A DNA stretch of 64,000 bases from NCBI RefSeq assembly GCF_001678755.1, contig NZ_LZDS01000029.1, positions 1 to 64,000 of the forward strand, in the 5' to 3' direction. The stretch's first letter is position 1, and each line of letters opens with the position of its first letter. Source of the stretch: Acinetobacter gandensis (lineage in GTDB: Bacteria; Pseudomonadota; Gammaproteobacteria; Pseudomonadales; Moraxellaceae). The notes under the pieces are model-generated. The model was given only the letters and a program-made list of their open reading frames with translations, ran no database searches and had not been told where the DNA came from. Below are positions 37,883 to 52,481 of the stretch, piece after piece. Made by a program: the position numbers and the translations under genes.

Positions 37883-39019
37883 TTAGCGATGCGTATGTAT
37901 CGACATCACAATACCCATACCAGCCAGCATTGCTATCACAGCTGTGCCACCATAACTCATCAACGGTAGTGGATCACCTGTGACCGGTAAAATACCACTC
38001 ACCATGCCCGAGTTTAAGAATACAAAGAAGAAGAAAGTGAGTCCTGTTGCACCTGCATATAAACGACCAAAGTTGTGGAAGCTATTCAATCCAATCATCA
38101 AACAACGAACAATAATTGCAGTAAACAAGCTGAATAAAAGAAAGACTCCAATAAAGCCAAATTCTTCTGCATAGGTAGACATAATGAAGTCAGTATGATG
38201 CTCTGGTAAATAGCCCAAATGAGACTGCGTTCCTTCGGTGTATCCTTTACCTGTCAGCCCCCCCGACCCAATCGCAATTTTTGATTGAATGATATTCCAG
38301 CCCGCGCCAAGCGCGTCAGACTCAGGATCAAACAAGGTCAATACACGTTTTTTCTGATACTCCTGCAAAAAGAACATCCAGAGTACAGGTGCCGCAATCG
38401 CAAATGCAGTTAAAGCACCTGCAATCAAACGCCATGACATGCCACTCAGAAACAATACAAAAATGCCCGGAATAATTAAACCAATGTTTAAATCGGGCTG
38501 CAAAGCCACCAAAACAAATGGAATCATTAGCAGGATGAGCGCACCAACAATTTGTAAAAACTTAGGAGGAAAGGGTTTACGAGCAAAATACCATGCCATC
38601 ATCAAAGGCATCGCAAATTTCATAAACTCACTGGGCTGCATACTCCCAATACCCGGCAAACTAATCCAACGCTTTGCCCCCATGCGCTTTTCACCAATCA
38701 CCAATACCAGCATTAATAACAATAACCCCAACCCGTAAAGGTAAGGACTCATGGACTGGTAAACTTTTGGCGGAATTTGTGCACAAATCAGCATCACAAT
38801 AAAACCAACACCAAAACTCGTTGCTTGGCGCAGCACCATTCCCGAATCCTCTGCTGTTGCACTGTAGACAACCATTAGCCCCAACACAGCATTGAGAACT
38901 AGAAAGCAAAGTAACCATGGGTCTAAATGAAGTTTAGCCCATCGGGAAGAATCGTGTTTTATACTTCTGCCGTCACGTAATGACTGACGTAAAAAACGAT
39001 ACTGCTGAGAAGGGATCAT
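37883..39019 (-). CDS. rodA: Rod shape-determining peptidoglycan glycosyltransferase RodA
   Basis: SEDS-family glycosyltransferase that elongates the peptidoglycan of the side wall with a PBP2 partner. The 378-residue protein has about ten membrane spans. Key conserved parts are GAKRWISLPGIGSMQPSEFMKFAMP, LIALQPDLN-like VALQPDLNIGLIIPGIF, and GSGGLTGKGYTEGTQSHLGYLPEHHTDFIMSTYAEEFG, with the HTDF signature, then LPLMSYGGTA. PBP2 (mrdA) is not beside it here. It follows ispD after 96 bases, on the same strand, and ends at its own terminator. Confidence 0.95.
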   Translation of the reverse strand: MIPSQQYRFLRQSLRDGRSIKHDSSRWAKLHLDPWLLCFLVLNAVLGLMVVYSATAEDSGMVLRQATSFGVGFIVMLICAQIPPKVYQSMSPYLYGLGLLLLMLVLVIGEKRMGAKRWISLPGIGSMQPSEFMKFAMPLMMAWYFARKPFPPKFLQIVGALILLMIPFVLVALQPDLNIGLIIPGIFVLFLSGMSWRLIAGALTAFAIAAPVLWMFFLQEYQKKRVLTLFDPESDALGAGWNIIQSKIAIGSGGLTGKGYTEGTQSHLGYLPEHHTDFIMSTYAEEFGFIGVFLLFSLFTAIIVRCLMIGLNSFHNFGRLYAGATGLTFFFFVFLNSGMVSGILPVTGDPLPLMSYGGTAVIAMLAGMGIVMSIHTHR

Positions 39020-39115
39020 TGCGAAACAGATCTAAAAAATAATTTAGGAATTATAGATTAAAGCGACATCGAATGAATCAGTGTCTCCAAAATATTCCAT
39101 TAAATAATTAAAAAT

Positions 39116-39838
39116 TTAAGCTGACTGAGAAGCCAATATTAATCGCGCTAACTCTAAATCATCAGGATAGGTAATTTTAATATTGTCAGAGCGACTTTGC
39201 ACCACTTGCACAGGTTCCCCCATATACTCTAAAGCACTCGCTTCATCGGTAATATTCACACCTGCAGCAAGTGCCTGCTCAATGGCTTTCTTCAGCACAC
39301 CTAATTTAGCAATTTGAGGGGTTTGCGCTTGCCACAATGTTGAACGATCTACCGTTGTTAATATTTGTGGCGCCGTCTCAACTCTCTTTAAGGTATCTCG
39401 GACTGGTATAGCTAAAATTGCACTTTGAGATGTCGTAACAGCTGTTTGCACCAACGTTTCAAGATTTAGCTGCGCAACACAAGGACGTGCCGCATCATGC
39501 ACAAAAACCCAATCATCTTCACTGGCAATGGTAGATAAATAATTTAAAGCGTTTAAAACTGAATTCACACGCTCGGCCCCACCATTACAAAAGTGAGCTT
39601 TCTCTAGCTGCGCTAAAGGTAAGGTTTTGGCTACATGGTCTTCTGCGCCAATAGCCAATACATAACCTGTTAATTTAAGTTGGTTTAAACGAGCAACAGT
39701 ATGCTCAAGCACTGTTTGACCATCAATGCTTTGATATTGTTTAAGTTCTGTTTTGGAAAAACGACTTCCAGACCCAGCAGCTGGAATAATTGCCCACAAA
39801 TTAAGGCTCTGGTGGTAACTCTGCTGGTTCTGATTCAT
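39116..39838 (-). CDS. ispD: 2-C-methyl-D-erythritol 4-phosphate cytidylyltransferase
   Basis: MEP-pathway enzyme making CDP-methylerythritol for isoprenoids. The 240-residue protein has WAIIPAAGSGSRF (residues 14-26), the CTP-binding start, followed by KQYQSIDGQTVLEHTV. VHDAARPCV and TVDRSTLWQAQTPQ are the other signature parts, and ITDEASALE lies near the end. It overlaps ftsB by 38 bases, with the start inside the end of ftsB, so translation is coupled. ispF is not in this window. Confidence 0.96.
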   Translation of the reverse strand: MNQNQQSYHQSLNLWAIIPAAGSGSRFSKTELKQYQSIDGQTVLEHTVARLNQLKLTGYVLAIGAEDHVAKTLPLAQLEKAHFCNGGAERVNSVLNALNYLSTIASEDDWVFVHDAARPCVAQLNLETLVQTAVTTSQSAILAIPVRDTLKRVETAPQILTTVDRSTLWQAQTPQIAKLGVLKKAIEQALAAGVNITDEASALEYMGEPVQVVQSRSDNIKITYPDDLELARLILASQSA

Positions 39839-40202
39839 TAGTACGTAAATCTACTTGTGCGTTTGGATCGATATAAATGGGTTTATACTGGGTACTAATT
39901 GTACTCATCTGTACAAATGTTTCGTGAGGTTTAATTAAACCCAAATCAAGTCGTGCGTGTTCTTCAATAGCTTCCACACCATTTTTTAAGTCGTATACTT
40001 CTGCTGCGAGTACGCGATTCCGTTCTTTTAATTCATCATTAAGTTCAACTTGTTGCTGAACTTTTTGGCTGAGTTGCTGGTGCTCATGATAGCCACCTTC
40101 ACCAAACCAGTATAAATATTGAAACCCTGCGATCAAAAAGATCGCAAGGCCCAACAATGCTTTACTCGCTTTGGAGTCAAATACATTTAACATAGATAGC
40201 AT
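39801..40202 (-). CDS. ftsB: Cell division protein FtsB
   Basis: Divisome protein that bridges FtsL and FtsQ. The 133-residue chain has one membrane helix (about residues 14-30, KALLGLAIFLIAGFQYLYW) and a periplasmic coiled coil (QQLSQKVQQQVELNDELKERNRVLAAEVYDL) that ends in HARLDLGLIKPHETF, as in FtsB. The Pro/Glu-rich tail is longer than in E. coli (103 residues). Starts at 40202 and 40193 are both possible; neither has a strong ribosome binding site, and 40202 lies only 7 bases after the eno stop. Confidence 0.92.
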   Translation of the reverse strand: MLSMLNVFDSKASKALLGLAIFLIAGFQYLYWFGEGGYHEHQQLSQKVQQQVELNDELKERNRVLAAEVYDLKNGVEAIEEHARLDLGLIKPHETFVQMSTISTQYKPIYIDPNAQVDLRTNESEPAELPPEP

Positions 40203-40209
40203 GATCTGC

Positions 40210-41517
<1,308 letters not shown>

Positions 41518-41561
41518 TTAATAATAAGATAGGCCAAAAATGACCTATCAAGTGTTTCAAA

Positions 41562-42419
<858 letters not shown>

Positions 42420-42449
42420 TTAAACTCTTCCTGGTTTAGTCAAAACGCA

Positions 42450-44234
<1,785 letters not shown>

Positions 44235-44319
44235 TTAGAGTAAGTTCTTATCATTTCTATATTCTTATTTACTGTTATAATGTCGCCATCCAATCCACAC
44301 TTTTTTGTTTTGTGTAACT

Positions 44320-44733
44320 ATGAATAAGAAACTTTTAATCTGCGGTGCAATCGCAACAGGTCTACTTCTTACAGCATGTGTAAAAAAAGAAGCACCAAAA
44401 GAAGAAGAACAGGAACAGGTTGAAGTTGCAGCATCTGAACCAACAGCATCTGTACCTACACAACTAGAACCAGTTGAAGAACAACCAGTTGTTGAAGAGC
44501 CGACTCAACAGCAAGTTGAAGTGATTCGTGAAGAAACACCGAATACAACAACTGAAATTCGTCGTGAACCTACAACACCTGCAGAAACTCCTGCTCCAAA
44601 AGCAGAAGCGCCTAAAGCGGCAGAAAAACCTGCACAAGCTGCTCAACCTAAACAAAACTCAGGTTCTGCACAGTCTGAAGATGACGCCGTTGCTGCTGCC
44701 ATTGCTGCTGCAACACCAGCTTTAGAGAACTAA
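44320..44733 (+). CDS. Small acidic lipoprotein, unknown function
   Basis: A 137-residue protein from the ATG at 44320. Residues 1-20 form a type II signal peptide with lipobox LLTAC, so Cys is lipidated. The remainder is low in complexity: Glu/Gln/Val-rich (EEEQEQVEVAASEP) then Pro/Ala/Lys-rich (PAETPAPKAEAPKAAEKPAQAAQPKQ), probably extended and unstructured, like a spacer between membrane and cell wall. It is divergent from pyrG and ends at a strong terminator. No homology-based function can be offered. Confidence 0.85.
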   Translation: MNKKLLICGAIATGLLLTACVKKEAPKEEEQEQVEVAASEPTASVPTQLEPVEEQPVVEEPTQQQVEVIREETPNTTTEIRREPTTPAETPAPKAEAPKAAEKPAQAAQPKQNSGSAQSEDDAVAAAIAAATPALEN

Positions 44734-44761
44734 GATCGAAGTTTTATCAAACAAATGATCA

Positions 44762-44789
44762 AAAAAACCCGGCAATTTTCGGGTTTTTT
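44762..44789 (+). terminator. Rho-independent terminator of the lipoprotein gene
   Basis: AAAAAACCCG (44762-44771) and CGGGTTTTTT (44780-44789) with an 8-base loop. Confidence 0.93.
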
Positions 44790-44844
44790 ATTGTTTCTAT
44801 GTAAAGAAAAATCTGTACTCAACAATGCACTGTTTTTCTCATAA

Positions 44845-45729
44845 CTATTCTTGTAATTTTTCAGCTATATATTCAATAAATAAACGAACACGTTTCGGTA
44901 AATGCTCTTGTTGATAATAGACAGCATGAATAAGCTGTTCATGTGGCTCAATTTGATCGTCTAAAAGTTGTACCAATCGCCCTTCTGCAATATCTTTATC
45001 TACCATAAAAATTGATAGACAAGCGATACCCATCCCATGAATTGCAAGCTCGCGGATGGTTTCACCATTTGATGCCTTAATATTTGGTCGGATCGTCAAA
45101 GGTTTCCCTGCGACTTGGATTGGCCAAGTATTCATATGGGTAATTTGACTAAATCCAAGTAAAGTATGTGCGGTTAGCTCATCAACATTGTGCGGACGTC
45201 CATGCTGATGAAGATATTCAGGACTCGCCACCAAACACAGTCGACTCTTGTAGATAAGTTTTGCATGTAAACTGGAGTCGTTTAATTTTCCAAAGCGAAT
45301 TGCGACATCTGCTTTATGCTCCAATAAATCAATCACTTGATCATGATTTACCAATTCAATCTGTATATGCGGATAACGTGCATTAAATTCTGGAATCAAG
45401 GGAACGATCATATGCAGAATAAACGAAATCGCAGAATCGACCCGCACTAACCCCGAAGTATCTGCATCTAATTTCAGCAGGGAATCTTCCGCTTCGCTCA
45501 AATCATTCAATATCCGCCGTGTTTTTGCTAAAAACAATTGCCCCTCTTGCGTCAGCTTAATTTTGCGGGTAGTTCGTTCCAACAAGGTTACATTTAATTT
45601 AGATTCCAGACGCTGTAATGCGCGGCTTACACCAGATGCTGTTTGATCCAGTCTTTCTGCTGCTTTGATAATAGAGCCGCTATCTACAATGACAGTAAAA
45701 GCCTGCAGTTCCTCAATTGTCGATTTCAT
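44845..45729 (-). CDS. LysR-type regulator, divergent from aldo-keto reductase
   Basis: A 294-residue LysR-family protein with the N-terminal winged helix (EELQAFTVIVDSGSIIKAAERLDQTASGVSRALQRLE, residues 5-41) and a C-terminal effector domain that begins around SGLVRVDSAISF. The IRFGKL and HGMGIACL elements are typical of the family's DmlR/YhaJ-like branch. It is divergent from the aldo-keto reductase gene with 110 bases between starts, the classic arrangement for a regulator and its target. Confidence 0.9.
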   Translation of the reverse strand: MKSTIEELQAFTVIVDSGSIIKAAERLDQTASGVSRALQRLESKLNVTLLERTTRKIKLTQEGQLFLAKTRRILNDLSEAEDSLLKLDADTSGLVRVDSAISFILHMIVPLIPEFNARYPHIQIELVNHDQVIDLLEHKADVAIRFGKLNDSSLHAKLIYKSRLCLVASPEYLHQHGRPHNVDELTAHTLLGFSQITHMNTWPIQVAGKPLTIRPNIKASNGETIRELAIHGMGIACLSIFMVDKDIAEGRLVQLLDDQIEPHEQLIHAVYYQQEHLPKRVRLFIEYIAEKLQE

Positions 45730-45839
45730 TGCTTATTCGAATTCGTGATTTTTAATCAATAATATATTCCAAATTCATGCATTTTTCTTCATTAAAATTA
45801 GCAGCACAATAGCATCAATTCAAAAAAAGAGAATTCCAG

Positions 45840-46646
45840 ATGATTGTTCCCCAATTTGGTGTCGGCACCTTCCGCTTAACAGGTGACACTGTCATTCATT
45901 CAGTTAAAACTGCCTTAGAAGTTGGATATCGTGCTGTAGACACCGCACAAATATACGCTAATGAAGCAGAAGTAGGCCAAGCAATCCATGAAAGTCAGGT
46001 CAATAGAGCTGATATTTTCTTAACCACGAAAATTTGGACTGAAAATTATGCTGCCGACAAACTGATACCCAGTCTAAAAGACAGCTTAATTAAATTAAGA
46101 ACGGATGCAGTTAACCTCTCACTTATTCATTGGCCTGCACCTGCACTTGGAGTCAATATTCCAGAATTAATGGGACATTTACTTGAGGCAAAAAAACAAG
46201 GTTTGACTGAATATATTGGTGTATCTAATTTTAATATTGAGCTTACTCAGCAAGCTATTGACAGTATTGGTGCTGAGCAGATTGCAACCAATCAAATTGA
46301 ACTGAGTCCTTATCTTCAAAATGAACGACTTGCGACTTACTTAAAACAGCAAAATATTGATGTCACCTCTTATATGACCTTGGCTTATGGCAAAGTGCTG
46401 AATGACCCAATACTTTCTGATATTGCAGCACAACACCAAGCTTCAGTTGCACAAGTGACACTCGCTTGGGCGCTGCAAAAGGGTTATGCAGTTATACCTT
46501 CATCAACAAAACCAGCACACCTGATGAGCAACCTCAAAGCGCAAGAAATTCGATTAAGCCAAGATGAAATGCAACTCATCGCCACGCTTGATCGCAATGG
46601 ACGTGAAGTCAATCCATCTGAATTAGCCCCAGCATGGGATCTATAA
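45840..46646 (+). CDS. Aldo-keto reductase (2,5-diketo-gluconate reductase B type)
   Basis: NADPH-dependent reductase with a TIM barrel. In 268 residues the tetrad is visible: Asp in [12 protein letters not shown], Tyr in the same helix start, Lys in LTTKIW and His in [15 protein letters not shown] and [15 protein letters not shown] are the cofactor-binding loops. It resembles DkgB and similar small enzymes that reduce methylglyoxal or keto sugars. The LysR gene is divergent; an MFS gene follows after one base, so the pair is probably coexpressed. Confidence 0.93.
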   Translation: MIVPQFGVGTFRLTGDTVIHSVKTALEVGYRAVDTAQIYANEAEVGQAIHESQVNRADIFLTTKIWTENYAADKLIPSLKDSLIKLRTDAVNLSLIHWPAPALGVNIPELMGHLLEAKKQGLTEYIGVSNFNIELTQQAIDSIGAEQIATNQIELSPYLQNERLATYLKQQNIDVTSYMTLAYGKVLNDPILSDIAAQHQASVAQVTLAWALQKGYAVIPSSTKPAHLMSNLKAQEIRLSQDEMQLIATLDRNGREVNPSELAPAWDL

Positions 46647-46647
46647 C

Positions 46648-47820
46648 ATGAAAATTAATTTTACCCTGCTCGCTCTCGCAATTGGTGCATTTGCTATTGG
46701 TACCACTGAATTTTCACCCATGGGCTTCTTACCTGAAATTGCAGAGGATCTATCGGTATCAATACCGCAAGCCGGTTTGTTGATTAGTGCCTATGCTATC
46801 GGTGTCATGATTGGCGCACCCGTTATGACTTTATGGCTTGCACGTTTTTCAAAACGTACAGCACTCATGTTATTAATGACAATTTTCACCCTTGGCAATC
46901 TGCTTGCCACAGTTGCGCCAGATTATTTAGGTTTAATGGCTGCGCGTTTAGTGACTAGTTTAAACCACGGCGCCTTTTTTGGCTTAGGCTCTGTCGTCGC
47001 GGCAAGTGTTGTTCCAAAAGATAAACAAGCCGGTGCCGTTGCGATGATGTTTATGGGGTTAACCATTGCGAATATTGGAGGTGTTCCGCTCGCAACTTGG
47101 GTTGGTCAAAATATTGGGTGGCGTATGTCTTTTGCAGCAATTAGCATCCTTGGACTAATGACTATTTTCGCACTATTTAAAGCACTTCCTAAAGACAAAC
47201 AACGCGTTAAGCCTAATGTAAAGCAAGAATTAAAAGTGCTCACACGCCTTCCAGTTATCCTGGCCTTACTCACTACAGTCATGAGTTCAGGTGCGATGTT
47301 TGCACTGTATACCTATATCGCACCAAGTCTAAAAATATTTACCCACGCGACTCCAGAACTTATCACTTTGATGTTGGTTTTAATTGGCATAGGATTTTCT
47401 ATTGGTAACCATTTGGGTGGAAAATTTGCAGATATTTCACTCGACAAAACCCTGATTGGCTTTTTAGTGTTGCTCATGCTAATGATGTTTTTGTTCCCAC
47501 TTCTGGCAACGACAACCATTGGCGCTGCAATCACTTTAGTAATTTGGGGTATCGCAGCCTTTGCAGTCGTACCACCTTTACAAATGCGAGTCATGTCTGT
47601 AGCACATGATGCACCAGGCCTAGCATCCTCTGTGAATATTGGTGCTTTTAATTTAGGTAATGCCTTAGGTGCTGTCGCAGGCGCAGCTGTTCTCAATATG
47701 CATTTTAGTTATGCAGCTATTTTCTACACAGGTGCTGGACTGAGTCTTGCTGCTTTAGGATTGGTTCTACTTCAAATAAAATTAAACAGCAAGACTATAC
47801 CTTGTAGTGCCATTCATTAA
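46648..47820 (+). CDS. MFS transporter (AraJ/DHA1-like)
   Basis: A 390-residue major facilitator with 12 membrane spans and the DHA1-type start FAIGTTEFSPMGFLPEIAEDLSVSIPQAGLLISAYAIGVMIGAP, matching the AraJ/YdhP group. The loop between helices 2 and 3 reads LARFSKRTAL. It starts one base after the aldo-keto reductase stop, so the two are cotranslated or closely coupled, and may deal with the same small molecule. The substrate is unknown. Confidence 0.9.
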   Translation: MKINFTLLALAIGAFAIGTTEFSPMGFLPEIAEDLSVSIPQAGLLISAYAIGVMIGAPVMTLWLARFSKRTALMLLMTIFTLGNLLATVAPDYLGLMAARLVTSLNHGAFFGLGSVVAASVVPKDKQAGAVAMMFMGLTIANIGGVPLATWVGQNIGWRMSFAAISILGLMTIFALFKALPKDKQRVKPNVKQELKVLTRLPVILALLTTVMSSGAMFALYTYIAPSLKIFTHATPELITLMLVLIGIGFSIGNHLGGKFADISLDKTLIGFLVLLMLMMFLFPLLATTTIGAAITLVIWGIAAFAVVPPLQMRVMSVAHDAPGLASSVNIGAFNLGNALGAVAGAAVLNMHFSYAAIFYTGAGLSLAALGLVLLQIKLNSKTIPCSAIH

Positions 47821-47831
47821 CCCCTAATGAG

Positions 47832-47857
47832 AAAGCCCACAATTGTGGGCTTTTGAT
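47832..47857. terminator. Bidirectional terminator between the MFS and YheT genes
   Basis: AAAGCCCAC (47832-47840) and GTGGGCTTT (47845-47853) with loop AATT; the stem is palindromic. A TTTT run follows on the plus side; the minus side continues with CTCATTAG, so it is stronger on the plus strand. Confidence 0.85.
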
Positions 47858-47876
47858 ATAAAGCTAAATATTAAAA

Positions 47877-48971
47877 TTACGTTTTTGCATAAAGTTTAAA
47901 AAAGTCTGCCATTAATTTTGATGCCCATGAGTGCGTATCCACAGCGCCTTCATAATAACCACAATGACTGCCTTTTTTTGTTGTAACCACTACGACATTT
48001 GGCATTTCAGCAATCACCTGTTTATAGGGTTCAAAATTTTTAATATGGCAAACTGGATCATCTTCAGCATTTAGTATCATCAACGGAATTTTGACTTGAT
48101 TAAAAACGTATATTGGATTTGTCGCCTTGGCATAGCTTTCATAATCACTAAAACCCGCCATTTGGAAATACCTTCGCTCAAATTGTTCCAATGACTGACT
48201 TTTTAAAACATCCATTAATGAAGCTGTATTTTCCCACGTCGCTGCATAAGGTTCGACAAACTTTTGAAAGAGCTTTTTGGTCATCATTTTGCTATAAAAA
48301 GGATGCACATTTTTAAAGCCTAACTCTGTGTCATAGCCGGGACATAAGGCAAAAGCTGCCTTTAATGGTGTTGCCTCACCTTCCTCCCCCAAATACCGCA
48401 CAAGCAAGCCCGTACCAGCAGAGGAGCCAACACCATATAGCGTTGACTTTGGAAATTTCTGCTGTATAGATTTGATTTGCTCACGTAAATCCCGAGTTGA
48501 ACCAAAAAGGTTGATTTGTGGAACAGGCATTGGAAGATTCGCATGACCTCGACGTAAACACAGCGCAATACGCCATCCTGTATATTGATGCAGATCACGC
48601 ACCAATTCACGCATACTTTCAGGTGTGCCTGTAATGGTATGCATCAACACAATAGTTGGTGTATCTGGTGGCAAATCTAAACCTAGCCATGCAATTGCAG
48701 TTACACCGCCATCTGGCATGTTTAGTTGTTCAATTTGATCATACTGAAGTTTAATGGTGCGTTTTTTAATGACATCAAAATACAATAAATGCACATGGGC
48801 ATTCGACAACCAAGGTGTTGGCCGATATTTTTCATGTAATTGTTTTAGTTTTGGTAAGACTTGAGCCATTGAGCCTGTCGGGCTGTAATACAACTGAGGG
48901 CATTCAGCACCCGTCACTTGATCTACAAGATTTAATACAGCTTTACGACCGAAATGAACAATATTTTTCAT
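47877..48971 (-). CDS. YheT-family alpha/beta hydrolase
   Basis: A 364-residue protein from the ATG at 48971, preceded by AAGG (the open frame to 48998 has no ribosome binding site). TPWLSNAHVHLLYFDVIKKR is the YheT start; LDLPPDTPTIVLMHTITGTPES is the oxyanion-hole strand and GVGSSAGTGLLVRYLGEE is the nucleophile elbow. SHCGYYEG near the end supplies the His. Esterase-type activity is expected but the substrate is unknown. It is convergent with the MFS gene. Confidence 0.88.
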   Translation of the reverse strand: MKNIVHFGRKAVLNLVDQVTGAECPQLYYSPTGSMAQVLPKLKQLHEKYRPTPWLSNAHVHLLYFDVIKKRTIKLQYDQIEQLNMPDGGVTAIAWLGLDLPPDTPTIVLMHTITGTPESMRELVRDLHQYTGWRIALCLRRGHANLPMPVPQINLFGSTRDLREQIKSIQQKFPKSTLYGVGSSAGTGLLVRYLGEEGEATPLKAAFALCPGYDTELGFKNVHPFYSKMMTKKLFQKFVEPYAATWENTASLMDVLKSQSLEQFERRYFQMAGFSDYESYAKATNPIYVFNQVKIPLMILNAEDDPVCHIKNFEPYKQVIAEMPNVVVVTTKKGSHCGYYEGAVDTHSWASKLMADFFKLYAKT

Positions 48972-49128
48972 CGTCTTACCTTGTTTTGCTAGCGCCATGG
49001 TTATAGTGATTTAACTTTATAATTCCCCATAACGAACACCTTAGATTATCAATGCAAAAAGCATGACAACACATATCATGCTTTTCACATATTGAATAAG
49101 AATACGTCATTAATATTGAACGCATGGT

Positions 49129-49536
49129 TTACTGTGGCTGGTATTTTGCGAAACGCTCACCCATTTTTGCAGCCAATGCTTCTAAGCCACTTTTTGGACG
49201 TAACATTACTTCAAAATCTACAATCTGACCGTGTTGGTTAAATTGAATCATATCTATGCCTTTCAGTTTCTTTTCGCCAACATTCGCAGAAAACTCAAGT
49301 ACAACATTGAGGCCATCTTCACTATAAAACTCACGGTGGTAAGTAAAGTTTTCAAAAATTTGAATGACATTGGTCAAAATAAAAGTGACCACTTGCTTCC
49401 CCGGATAAGGATTAAAAGCAACAGGTGAACGAAACACCACATCCTCTGCTAATAATTCATCCAAAATAGCCATATCTCGGTTATTTAACATTTCATGCCA
49501 ACGTGCAAGAGATTTTTTTGTTGTTTCAATGCTCAT
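49129..49536 (-). CDS. NTF2-like (SnoaL-type) small protein
   Basis: A 135-residue protein from the ATG at 49536, with AAGGA at eight bases; the frame opens at 49593. It has the cone-shaped NTF2 fold pattern: SIETTKKSLARWHEML, DMAILDELLAEDVVFRSPVAFNPYPGK, then a series of beta strands and GIDMIQFNQHGQIVDFEVM. This family ranges from enzymes to ligand-binding proteins, with no motif here to decide. It stands alone, with its own promoter. Confidence 0.82.
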   Translation of the reverse strand: MSIETTKKSLARWHEMLNNRDMAILDELLAEDVVFRSPVAFNPYPGKQVVTFILTNVIQIFENFTYHREFYSEDGLNVVLEFSANVGEKKLKGIDMIQFNQHGQIVDFEVMLRPKSGLEALAAKMGERFAKYQPQ

Positions 49537-49708
49537 GTATTTTTCCTTATCATTGCTCATGCACAGCACATTCAAAACAAATGTACTGTGCAAAAGTTCC
49601 TATTTTTAATTAAATATCTAAATTATTGAAATCAATGCCTTTGTTAAATCCTCCGCCAACAAGCAGAGGATTTAGCAGAATTTAAACGATTGTTTATGCC
49701 AACCCAGC

Positions 49709-51742
<2,034 letters not shown>

Positions 51743-51820
51743 TTAGCGTGCTGGAAAGCTGGCTATTTTTATGATGCTTTGCTGTTGATTTTGTCCATTA
51801 TTTAAATCTAACACAAAACA

Positions 51821-51840
51821 TTATGCAACTTGTTGCACTA
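51821..51840. promoter_or_regulatory. Operator 1 upstream of fadH (imperfect palindrome)
   Basis: TTATGCAACTTGTTGCACTA has the half-site ATGCAAC and its inverse GTTGCA. It lies downstream of the fadH promoter's -10, centred 42 bases from operator 2, about four turns of DNA. Confidence 0.75.
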
Positions 51841-51841
51841 A

Positions 51842-51870
51842 TTTATATGCGAGATTTGATTTTTATGCAA
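51842..51870 (-). promoter_or_regulatory. Probable fadH promoter
   Basis: On the minus strand TTGCAT (51865-51870), a 17-base spacer and TATAAA (51842-51847). Its -35 box is one half of operator 2. Confidence 0.6.
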
Positions 51871-51883
51871 CATGTTGCATAAT
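51856..51883 (+). promoter_or_regulatory. Probable padR promoter with operator 2 inside
   Basis: TTGATT (51856-51861), a 16-base spacer and CATAAT (51878-51883). The 20-base perfect palindrome TTATGCAACATGTTGCATAA (51863-51882) lies between and overlaps the -10, so a bound dimer should block it. The motif resembles PadR-family operators (ATGCAAC type). Confidence 0.7.
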
Positions 51884-51915
51884 AAATCTCACAAAACTTT
51901 TTGACTGAGCTGTAT

Positions 51916-52455
51916 ATGTCTTTAGCCCATGTTTTACTCACGAGCTTGATGGAAAAACCGAGTACAGGTATTGACCTCGCCCGCCGTTTCGATCGCTCTA
52001 TGGGCTTTTTTTGGAATGCAACACATCAACAAATCTATCGTGAACTCAGTGGCATGATGCAAAAAGGTTGGATTAGCACCATTGAAGATGACTTAAGCCA
52101 TACCCGTAAAAAAACCTATCAGGTTGAACTTTTAGGGCGAACAGAATTGGCCAATTGGATGGTTGAACAAAGCCCACCTGCACAATTACGTGAAGAACTC
52201 ATGGTGCGTTTACGTGCAGAAGCACAACTGGAAAGTAATGCAGTTCTACCTGAATTAGAGCGTCATCTTGAAATTCACAAAGAAAAACTAAAAACCTACC
52301 AGTCTATTTTTGCAAAAGACTTTGCTAATGGGCATGATGATGACCGTACCCTGTATATTCATAAAATGATTTTACAATTGGGTATCGACTTAGAAATGGG
52401 ATGGATAAAATGGTTAGAAACCATCATTCCACAACTACACAAATTTAATCGTTAA
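51916..52455 (+). CDS. PadR-family transcriptional regulator
   Basis: A 179-residue regulator from the ATG at 51916; a TTG at 51901 is also in frame. The N-terminal winged helix (LAHVLLTSLMEKPSTGIDLARRFDRSMGFFWNATHQQIYRELSGM, given by residues 3-46) has the PadR signature, and the C-terminal part forms a long coiled coil for dimerisation. The first wing helix has GFFWNATHQQIYREL. It is divergent from fadH and is followed by a hydrolase after 26 bases. It probably represses both sides through the two operators at 51821-51882. Confidence 0.92.
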   Translation: MSLAHVLLTSLMEKPSTGIDLARRFDRSMGFFWNATHQQIYRELSGMMQKGWISTIEDDLSHTRKKTYQVELLGRTELANWMVEQSPPAQLREELMVRLRAEAQLESNAVLPELERHLEIHKEKLKTYQSIFAKDFANGHDDDRTLYIHKMILQLGIDLEMGWIKWLETIIPQLHKFNR

Positions 52456-52481
52456 AACAAAAAGATAAAAAGGACAATCAC

